The notes beneath the pieces are model-generated. The model was not told the DNA's origin, did not search any database, and was given only the letters and a program-made list of their open reading frames with translations. The translations under genes and the position numbers were made by a program. From Psychrobacter frigidicola (GTDB taxonomy: Bacteria; Pseudomonadota; Gammaproteobacteria; Pseudomonadales; Moraxellaceae), in contig NZ_VORZ01000001.1 in assembly GCF_007997305.1 (NCBI RefSeq), positions 1,178,001 through 1,242,000 of the forward strand: a DNA stretch of 64,000 bases, given 5' to 3'. Each line of letters begins with the position of its first letter. The first letter of the stretch is position 1. This document shows, one piece after another, positions 57,546 to 64,000 of the stretch.

Positions 57546-58883
57546 TCAAACCTTAATACCCATGCCTTGTTGCAGCTCTTTTTTATGCGCATTAATGACC
57601 GGAATCAAAGTTTGGGTAACCCATTCATTGCGCCAGCCTTGCAATCCTTGTGGTAGATCCACTAGGTCTTTATCAAAGGCGATAACTTCATACAGTTGCC
57701 CAAGCCATTTTTTGCGCAGCAGCACGCTTTCTGGCACGCCAATTTGCTCAGCGCGCGCAGCAACTGCGTCTTCTACTGCTTTTGATAGTACTTTATTTTT
57801 TGAGCGATAAGGTGGCAGCAGGCAAGGCGGATGCTCAACAGGCGACAGCATTTTTGCATCGTTAATCACTTTCATTAACTCGTCCCCATACAAACGCAGC
57901 ATACTACGATGTATAGTCGTCTTATGGGCAAGCTCACGCATGTTACTTGGATTTTCAGTAAGGATCTCACGTACAGCCTGTTTTTTAATCACAAAAGTAC
58001 GCGGCTGATTGGTCGCCCGTGCCAGCGCCTCACGCCATGTCGCTACTGCCCGTAAGATGGCCATTTGTTGCGAGTTATAGCGGTAATCTGCCATCGTTAA
58101 ATACATTGCCTCATCTGCAACATGTTGCGCGGCATAAAGCTCAGCGGCATAAAGCTGGCAATCTGACCACACATAGTCATATAGCCCTTGCGACTTTAAG
58201 GTGTGCTCAATACTTAAGTATAATGCTGGCAAAAAGCGCACATCATCAATAGCATATTGCTCCTGCTCATCTGACAATGGCCGTCTGAGCCAATCAGACA
58301 GACTTTGTTCCTTATCGATATGCATATCTAACTGGTCATCAAGCGCTTGCTGATAACCCATTTGCAATTGTCCTGTTAAATAAGACAACGCAATCTGGGT
58401 ATCAAAGATATTAGTTAATGGCGGGCAACCGGACAATAGATAAAAAATACCCAAATCTTCACCGCAAGCATGCCAAATAGCAATATCTACCTCGCTCACT
58501 GCTTGCCAAAAGTCTCCTAATTGTAGTTCCGGCGCATCTAATAAATAGATGTGGTCGCCAGTATTCAGCTGTACTAATGCCAGACGTGGATAGTAAGTAT
58601 CACGCTTGATGAACTCAGTGTCTAACGCCACACGCCCGCAACCTTCTAAAGCATCGATAACTTCTTGTAGCTGATATTGTTCACGCACCCAAGTAACAGG
58701 CAGCTCGTCAGCAATATCTAACAGCGCATCAAGATTCGGCTCTGGCGGCAACCCTGCTAAATTTGTATCGGTACTTTCTATACTTACGGTGCTTTCAGTA
58801 TTTGTAACACTTACAGCTTGATTAGTATCGAGAGTAGTAGAAAAGTTATCTTGAGAATTTATAGATGATGAAGGGTCAGACAC
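57546..58883 (-). CDS. rnd: ribonuclease D
   Basis: RNase D is a 3'-5' exonuclease for tRNA and other small RNA maturation. The DEDDy residues lie in RVALDTEFIKR, HACGEDLGIF, NIFDTQIALSYL and the final YAIDDVRFLP. An HRDC domain follows (YRYNSQQMAILRAVATWREA). A Ser/Thr/Asn-rich N-terminus of about 55 residues precedes the nuclease domain. I prefer a GTG at 58881-58883 (VSDPSSS), with AGGT eight bases upstream; the ATG at 58937 would add 18 hydrophobic residues and has no ribosome site, but it cannot be excluded. Confidence 0.92.
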   Translation of the reverse strand: MSDPSSSINSQDNFSTTLDTNQAVSVTNTESTVSIESTDTNLAGLPPEPNLDALLDIADELPVTWVREQYQLQEVIDALEGCGRVALDTEFIKRDTYYPRLALVQLNTGDHIYLLDAPELQLGDFWQAVSEVDIAIWHACGEDLGIFYLLSGCPPLTNIFDTQIALSYLTGQLQMGYQQALDDQLDMHIDKEQSLSDWLRRPLSDEQEQYAIDDVRFLPALYLSIEHTLKSQGLYDYVWSDCQLYAAELYAAQHVADEAMYLTMADYRYNSQQMAILRAVATWREALARATNQPRTFVIKKQAVREILTENPSNMRELAHKTTIHRSMLRLYGDELMKVINDAKMLSPVEHPPCLLPPYRSKNKVLSKAVEDAVAARAEQIGVPESVLLRKKWLGQLYEVIAFDKDLVDLPQGLQGWRNEWVTQTLIPVINAHKKELQQGMGIKV

Positions 58884-59060
58884 GGGCAGATACCTGCATA
58901 AATTAAAGAAAGTAATAATGCTGAATACCGCTATCATTGGTTATAAAATAGCGGTAAGCATTTATAAAAGGGAGCCATAAAATAAATAAGTTGGGTAAGT
59001 ATAGCAATTTCACTATAAAAAATGGAAAGCCCGCACGCAAAAATTCAGCATTTAATACTT

Positions 59061-59105
59061 TTGTTATAAATCTACCGTACTTTTATTACGGTAGATTTAT
59101 AACAA
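59061..59105 (-). repeat. 19-bp perfect hairpin 40 bases after the recR stop
   Basis: TTGTTATAAATCTACCGTA and TACGGTAGATTTATAACAA flank a seven-base loop. Neither side has a T tract outside the stem. It lies between recR and rnd. Confidence 0.75.
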
Positions 59106-59144
59106 TTGGTGTTCACAATACTTAGTATTTACAGCGTATAGGTT

Positions 59145-59738
59145 TCATAAGAAAGAGCGATTTTGTATGGCTTGTCCAAGGGTCATACTATCCAAATATT
59201 CCAGCTCGCCCCCCATCGGTACCCCTTGCGCTAGACGCGTGACTTTGTTGACGTGCCGGCCAACTGCCTCACTGATAAAGTGCGCAGTGGTCTGCCCTTC
59301 AACGGTAGTACCCGTTGCCAGTATCAGCTCCTCAACTGGCTCTTGTTTCAGGCGCCAAACCAGCTGATCGATATTCAAATCATCGGCACTGATACCATCA
59401 ATCGGTGACAGATGCCCACCCAATACAAAATAGCGCCCACGATAGCCAGCTGTCTGTTCAATAGCCATCACATCAGCTGCGGTCTCGACCACACATAGTA
59501 AATTATCATCACGGCGCGGATCTTGGCACAGTGGACAGATAGTATCATCACTAAAGCTGTGACAGCGCTGACATTCAACGATATCACGCATCGCCTCATC
59601 AAGGGCTTGGGCTAGTGCCATACCTTGAGGACGTTTTTTGGTAAGCAGATGAAGTGCCATACGCTGGGCACTTTTTTGACCAACACCCGGTAAAATACGC
59701 AGCTGTTTGACCAGCTGATCAAATTTGGCGGTAAGCAA
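59145..59738 (-). CDS. recR: recombination mediator RecR
   Basis: RecR forms a ring that loads RecA on SSB-coated DNA together with RecO/RecF. The 197-residue protein (201 in E. coli) has the helix-hairpin-helix [20 protein letters not shown], a four-Cys zinc motif CQRCHSF / ICPLC, and a Toprim domain from [17 protein letters not shown] to [18 protein letters not shown]. The start is a TTG at 59736-59738, with AAGGA seven bases upstream and no better ATG. The ybaB-recR pair is conserved; the gap here is 180 bases with a terminator-like hairpin. Confidence 0.97.
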   Translation of the reverse strand: MLTAKFDQLVKQLRILPGVGQKSAQRMALHLLTKKRPQGMALAQALDEAMRDIVECQRCHSFSDDTICPLCQDPRRDDNLLCVVETAADVMAIEQTAGYRGRYFVLGGHLSPIDGISADDLNIDQLVWRLKQEPVEELILATGTTVEGQTTAHFISEAVGRHVNKVTRLAQGVPMGGELEYLDSMTLGQAIQNRSFL

Positions 59739-59843
59739 AGTTATATCCTTCCTTTATATAGAGGCATATTCGGCATTGTTTGTTTCAAATCAGTCGTTCA
59801 GAATCCGTCAATCAAAATCAGTAGAATCACAAACGGTACCCAT

Positions 59844-59883
59844 AAAAATGGGGTCATATCGTATAGATAACAACCCCATTTTT
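59844..59883 (-). terminator. terminator-like hairpin after ybaB
   Basis: AAAAATGGGG and CCCCATTTTT flank a 20-base loop that can itself fold (TATC / GATA on the minus strand). On the minus strand the stem ends in TTTTT. It lies 36 bases after the ybaB stop. Confidence 0.65.
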
Positions 59884-59918
59884 GACTTCAATAACCTTTA
59901 CTTAGCTCAAATTAAGGC

Positions 59919-60248
59919 TTAGAACAAACCTTGCATACCTGGTGGTAGACCCATACCTTGAGTCGCGCCAGTCATCGTTGCTTCGTATAGTTCATCCGCT
60001 TGACGAACGGCGTCATTGATAGCAGCAGCGATTAGGTCTTCAATCATATCTGGCTCATCTTCTAACAAGCTTGGATCGATCGTTAGACGCTTAACCACAT
60101 GACGACCAGTCATCGTGACTTTTACCAGACCGCTACCCGCTTCAGCATGGACTTCTTTATTGGCCAAGTCTTTTTTTGCTGTCTCGACATTTGCTTCGAC
60201 TTTCTTTTGCATACTTTGTGCTTGCTGCATTAATGCTTGAATATTCAT
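59919..60248 (-). CDS. ybaB: nucleoid-associated protein, YbaB/EbfC family
   Basis: YbaB is a small dimeric DNA-binding protein. The 109 residues equal the E. coli length. [38 protein letters not shown] and [18 protein letters not shown] are the family blocks, and the Gly/Met/Pro-rich end [12 protein letters not shown] is typical. AGAGG lies five bases before the ATG. recR follows in the usual order. Confidence 0.97.
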   Translation of the reverse strand: MNIQALMQQAQSMQKKVEANVETAKKDLANKEVHAEAGSGLVKVTMTGRHVVKRLTIDPSLLEDEPDMIEDLIAAAINDAVRQADELYEATMTGATQGMGLPPGMQGLF

Positions 60249-60379
60249 AATTGCCTCTTATATTTATGGAGAAGTTATAAAAATGAAAAACTGTTAATAA
60301 CAGGTGTTAATAATAGACGCTCATTGATAATAAAAAGTCATACATTAGCTCATAGCCAGCAGTGATTATACCGCTAACG

Positions 60380-61657
60380 CTACAAACTGTCTAAACCCCG
60401 TGCCAAATCTTTGATGATATCTTCCACATCCTCTAGTCCTACTGATAACCGTATCAAACCATCTTTGACTCCCGCTTCAGCGCGTGCCTCAGGCGTCATA
60501 CGGAAATGGGTGGTGGTTGCTGGATGAGTAATCGTGGTTTTGGCATCCCCTAGATTATTAGTAATGGAGACCATTCGGGTCGCATCAATGACATGCCAAG
60601 CGCCAGATTTTGGGTCATCGCCCTCTTTAGCTTTGACCTCAAACCCCATAATCGCGCCATAGCCATCTTTCATATGATGCTGACGTTTGGTCAACTCATG
60701 AGAAGGGTGGTCGGTTAACCCTGAGAAGTGTACGGTGCTGACATTCGGGTGATTGACCAAAAACTGTGCGACTTGATTGGCATTACTACAATGCGCTTGC
60801 ATACGCAGTTTAAGGGTCTCAAGACCTTTGGTAAATACCCACGCATTGAACGGGCTCATGCTGATACCACCTGAGCGTACCACGGTAAAGGCTTCTTGCA
60901 TCAGCTTATCACTACCGACTAGTGCGCCACCTAGAACCCGGCCTTGACCATCCAAATACTTAGTTGCCGAATGAATGACCACATCTGCCCCTAAGTCGAG
61001 CGGACGCTGCAATGCTGGCGTGCCAAAACAGTTGTCTACCACTAACAAGATATCATTGGCTTTTGATAATTGACTTAAAAAACCAATATCACAAATTTGC
61101 GCCAGTGGATTACTAGGGCTTTCGCAATAGATAACCTTAGTATTCGGCTGAACCGCATTGGCCCATGCTTCGTTATCAAAGCAATCGACATAGCTAACTT
61201 CAACGCCAAACTTAGCCATATAGTTATCAAATAAGCCAATCGATGAGCCAAATAATTGATTGGCAGCCAATAAGTGGTCACCTGCTTTCAAATAAGCAAG
61301 ACACATAGTCAAAATTGCACCCATACCCGAAGCGGTAGCGACGGCGCGTTCGCCATTTTCCAAAGCAGCAAGGCGGCGCTCAAAGGTACGCACACTAGGA
61401 TTGGTATGGCGTGAATAAACGTTACCGGTCTTGGTGCCATCAAAGTGGGCGGCGGCGTCGCTTGCTGACTTATAAACATACGAGCTAGTGGTAAAAATAG
61501 GCTCAGAATGCTCGCCTTCATCAGTACGATGCTGTCCTGCGCGTACAGCGATGGTCTGCATACCGTAATCTAGCCCTAAATCTAGGGCATCTGAGCGCCA
61601 GTTTGGGTCTAAACCACTGTCTGAATATTTGTCTTCCTGCGCTCGCGACTGGCTCAT
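60380..61657 (-). CDS. metZ: O-succinylhomoserine sulfhydrylase
   Basis: MetZ makes homocysteine directly from O-succinylhomoserine and sulfide, the route used by Pseudomonas and relatives in place of MetB/MetC. The 425-residue protein has the Cys/Met-metabolism PLP signature: YSRHTNPSVRTFERRLAALE, the PLP Lys in HSATKYLDGQGRVLGG, and the MetZ-type start RAGQHRTDEGEHSEPIFTTS. The C-terminal RLSVGLEDVEDIIKDL is typical. The closest alternatives are other gamma-family enzymes such as MetB or O-acetylhomoserine sulfhydrylase; the start motif favours MetZ. It is a single-gene unit with a 611-base upstream gap. Confidence 0.93.
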   Translation of the reverse strand: MSQSRAQEDKYSDSGLDPNWRSDALDLGLDYGMQTIAVRAGQHRTDEGEHSEPIFTTSSYVYKSASDAAAHFDGTKTGNVYSRHTNPSVRTFERRLAALENGERAVATASGMGAILTMCLAYLKAGDHLLAANQLFGSSIGLFDNYMAKFGVEVSYVDCFDNEAWANAVQPNTKVIYCESPSNPLAQICDIGFLSQLSKANDILLVVDNCFGTPALQRPLDLGADVVIHSATKYLDGQGRVLGGALVGSDKLMQEAFTVVRSGGISMSPFNAWVFTKGLETLKLRMQAHCSNANQVAQFLVNHPNVSTVHFSGLTDHPSHELTKRQHHMKDGYGAIMGFEVKAKEGDDPKSGAWHVIDATRMVSITNNLGDAKTTITHPATTTHFRMTPEARAEAGVKDGLIRLSVGLEDVEDIIKDLARGLDSL

Positions 61658-62268
61658 AAAAGTTCCATTATGTTTGAGTATATAAAAATTAAACTGAATT
61701 TAATTATTGATTTATTCAGGTTCTAAATTTAGGTTTATGATATCACGCTCCCCTATTTCAGACACCTGCTAACGCTTATCTTGAAAGTTATTATCGTGAG
61801 GCCTATTTTAATTCTTTACGATGACTATTTACAAGATAGTCACTAGTTTCAAGCAAGGGTTGTAGCTAAGAAAAATAACGTATTTCTAATTGGCAGATAC
61901 TATTACACCTGCTAAGCTTAGCGCCGAGTTATTCTATACTACTTTAACGCTAGGTTTATTTTCATATTTATTCAGCCCTCATTATAATTAATTACAAGCG
62001 AAACTTCTCTAAGCTCATAAGGTTTTAATTATACTTGTGATGATAGCTTTTATATTCAAGTCGCTGAAATTATTAAGCATACAACCGTATTTGCGTATAG
62101 GCGGCGTTGGTTGTCTTAAAGACGATATATGAAACAGCGACGTTACAATAACTGAGTGGCCACTCTATACTGCATCAGTATTTTAAAAATCGCTGGTCCA
62201 TTCGTCGATAGATTAACTTTTTTGGTTCTCTCTTAGCAAATTATTAAGCGCATTAAGGTAAACCCACT
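61658..62268. other. long intergenic region between metZ and clsC
   Basis: These 611 bases must hold divergent promoters of metZ and clsC. I see no tRNA, clear hairpin or known riboswitch (no SAM-class motif). The longest ATG frame of note, at 62040-62132, would encode 30 residues and has no ribosome site. Confidence 0.5.
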
Positions 62269-63966
62269 ATGTCAATATTTAATATAGATTCAAGCAACCT
62301 ATTGCTGAGTCTGACGCTTGGGCTATCTTTAAGTCTGGGTGCGTGTCAAAGCTTGCCCAAACAGCCGCACTTGCCTGCAAGCCAGCAGCTATCAGCCAGA
62401 GTCAACGCCTTATACCAACAAGGCAATAGTGAAAACGTACAACCTGATGGTGCAAAAATAAGCAGCAAATCCAACCAAAGTGAAGAAAAAACTCAACAGC
62501 AAGCACAGATTGGCCGCTCTACTATTAATTTAGTCGCTGCTATTAGCGAGCAAAATGAGGTTCATCCCGATTTATCTGGCTACCATCCCATTGTAACGGG
62601 TGCGAATGCGTTTGCCTCGCGTAGTATTTTAACGGGAATGGCAACCAAAAACATTGATGCGCAATATTATATTTGGCATGATGACCAAGCAGGACAACTG
62701 CTACTCAAAGACTTATGGGAAGCGGCTGAGCGCGGCGTTATTGTACGTTTATTACTCGATGATTTTAATAATACGGCCCAGTTTGATCAGCATTTAGTAC
62801 GTTTTTCCCGTCATCCTAATATTGCGGTACGGATTATCAATCCCTTGATGCACCGTAAATTTCAGGCGCTGAACTTTGTCACTGGACTGCCGCGCATCAA
62901 TCGGCGTATGCACAATAAAAGTATGACCTTTGATAAGCAAATTACCATTATTGGTGGGCGTAATATCGGAGATGAATATCTCAGCAACAGTCAAAACAGT
63001 CAGTTTGCTGATCTCGATGTGCTGCTTATCGGCAAGGTGGTGGCAGATATCGATAACAGTTTTACCAGTTATTGGTCAGCGCCCATATCGTTTGATATTG
63101 AAACCTTAGCGACGCTAGATAAAGGCACGACGACAGACTTTTTACAAGGCTTAGACAAGCTTGATGAAAATGAGAAAAATAATACGCGTACTAGCTTAGC
63201 CGTTTATAAATCAGCTATTGAAGACTCGTCTATTGATTCCGATTTGCTCAATAAAAGCGTGCCCTTTCGTTGGACAGACATGCAATTTTTAAGCGATGAT
63301 GTGGGTAAGTTAACCAAAAGCGTCTCAGCCCAAACCAATTTGGTCCAACAGTTGCGCACGCTACTGGGTAGCCCCTCTAAGCAGTTAACTATCATTTCTT
63401 CCTACTTTGTACCGACCAAAGACGGGGTAGATACGTTGGTACAATTGGCAGATTCGGGTATCGATATTAAAATTTTGACCAATTCATTTGATGCTACCGA
63501 CGTCACCGCCGTACATTCCGGCTACAGTCAATGGCGGCCTAAAATGCTGCGCGCCGGTATCAAAATTTATGAGTTAAAATCAACCGCTAGTGAAGAGAAG
63601 CGTGAAAATAAACTTTGGAAAGCGCGTAGCCAGTCCTCAACCAGCTTGCATGCTAAAACCTTTGCCGTTGATGACCACCAAGTTTTTGTCGGCTCCTATA
63701 ATGTCGATCCGCGCTCTGCTAATATCAATACTGAAATGGGTGTCATTATTAACGATGATCAATTGGCACAGCAGTTACATGAAGCGCTGAGTGATGATTT
63801 GTTAAACCAAGCGTACGAAGTCAAGTTGAACGAGAACGGACGCTTAGAGTGGCATACAGTTGAAAATGGTCGAAAGGTTATTTACACATCTGAGCCCAAA
63901 GTTGATACGGTTGATCACGTTTGGCTCACGATTATGTCGTGGCTACCCATTGACTGGTTACTTTAG
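62269..63966 (+). CDS. clsC: phospholipase D-family cardiolipin synthase, ClsC-like
   Basis: The 565-residue protein has a lipoprotein signal ending LSLSLGACQS, a polar linker to about residue 85, and two PLD domains with motifs MHNKSMTFDKQITIIGGRN and LHAKTFAVDDHQVFVGSYN. The residues around them (AQYYIWHDDQAGQLLL; GSYNVDPRSANINTEMG) match the ClsC/YmdC subgroup, which makes cardiolipin from phosphatidylglycerol and phosphatidylethanolamine in E. coli with the help of YmdB. No ymdB-like gene is present next to it within the window. The lipobox is an unusual addition that would place it at the periplasmic side of a membrane. Confidence 0.88.
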   Translation: MSIFNIDSSNLLLSLTLGLSLSLGACQSLPKQPHLPASQQLSARVNALYQQGNSENVQPDGAKISSKSNQSEEKTQQQAQIGRSTINLVAAISEQNEVHPDLSGYHPIVTGANAFASRSILTGMATKNIDAQYYIWHDDQAGQLLLKDLWEAAERGVIVRLLLDDFNNTAQFDQHLVRFSRHPNIAVRIINPLMHRKFQALNFVTGLPRINRRMHNKSMTFDKQITIIGGRNIGDEYLSNSQNSQFADLDVLLIGKVVADIDNSFTSYWSAPISFDIETLATLDKGTTTDFLQGLDKLDENEKNNTRTSLAVYKSAIEDSSIDSDLLNKSVPFRWTDMQFLSDDVGKLTKSVSAQTNLVQQLRTLLGSPSKQLTIISSYFVPTKDGVDTLVQLADSGIDIKILTNSFDATDVTAVHSGYSQWRPKMLRAGIKIYELKSTASEEKRENKLWKARSQSSTSLHAKTFAVDDHQVFVGSYNVDPRSANINTEMGVIINDDQLAQQLHEALSDDLLNQAYEVKLNENGRLEWHTVENGRKVIYTSEPKVDTVDHVWLTIMSWLPIDWLL

Positions 63967-64000
63967 TGACTACAATGATATAATTTTTGCGTCTTAATGA

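Noticed and set aside
62040-62132. 30-codon ATG frame in the metZ-clsC gap
   Set aside because: No ribosome site, no membrane or domain pattern, and no partner gene to explain it.

Overview
The window reads as chromosomal core genome of a moderately AT-rich gammaproteobacterium. Protein sequences and gene order fit the family Moraxellaceae, most likely Psychrobacter. That placement is an inference from the pyrH-frr-uppS-cdsA-dxr-rseP-bamA-lpxD-fabZ-lpxA order, the direct-sulfhydrylation enzyme MetZ and the style of the proteins; no rRNA gene is present to confirm it. I see no insertion sequence, prophage, integrase or CRISPR array, and no convincing pseudogene.

Layout. 1-319: 5' part of a secreted SOUL-type haem-binding protein, cut by the left edge. 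535-3400: queuosine enzyme tgt facing an NSS-type amino-acid/sodium symporter with a 42-residue partner gene directly after it. 3686-15275 (minus strand): the envelope and translation cluster, with the skp gene usually found between bamA and lpxD absent. 15444-17490: rimO and tRNA-Leu. 17698-23789: an anchored unknown protein, a Ser/Thr kinase, a DUF815 ATPase, RNase Z, a small membrane protein, a glutathione S-transferase and a RarD-like permease. 24018-28542: gyrA, a small membrane protein and cmoM. 28568-33022: fbpABC iron uptake behind a Fur-like operator. 33217-39099: rsmE, waaA, a Sel1-repeat membrane protein and a cardiolipin synthase. 39411-39617: tRNA-Val and tRNA-Asp. 39893-45695: a YidX-like lipoprotein, a lytic transglycosylase, an FAD oxidoreductase and flavohaemoglobin hmp with an NsrR-type operator. 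46087-49946: a VWA/MoxR pair, a membrane protein and YcgL. 50325-56671: tandem glycine riboswitch and gcvT-gcvH-nitroreductase-gcvP. 56787-63966: a hydrolase, RNase D, recR-ybaB, metZ and a ClsC-type phospholipase D.

How the genes work together. The minus-strand cluster supplies UMP kinase, ribosome recycling, isoprenoid and undecaprenyl synthesis, CDP-diacylglycerol, envelope-stress proteolysis, outer-membrane protein assembly and the first steps of lipid A; waaA adds Kdo elsewhere. CdsA provides the precursor pathway for the two cardiolipin synthases. Three metabolite or stress circuits can be read from DNA: glycine sensing ahead of gcvT, iron control ahead of fbpA and nitric-oxide control ahead of hmp.

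No large undescribed system is evident. The points most worth a second look are the nitroreductase inside the glycine-cleavage cluster, the missing skp, the kinase region at 17.7-20.3 kb, and a recurrent class of long 3'-end hairpins with little or no U tract, several of which pair fully only on the transcribed strand.
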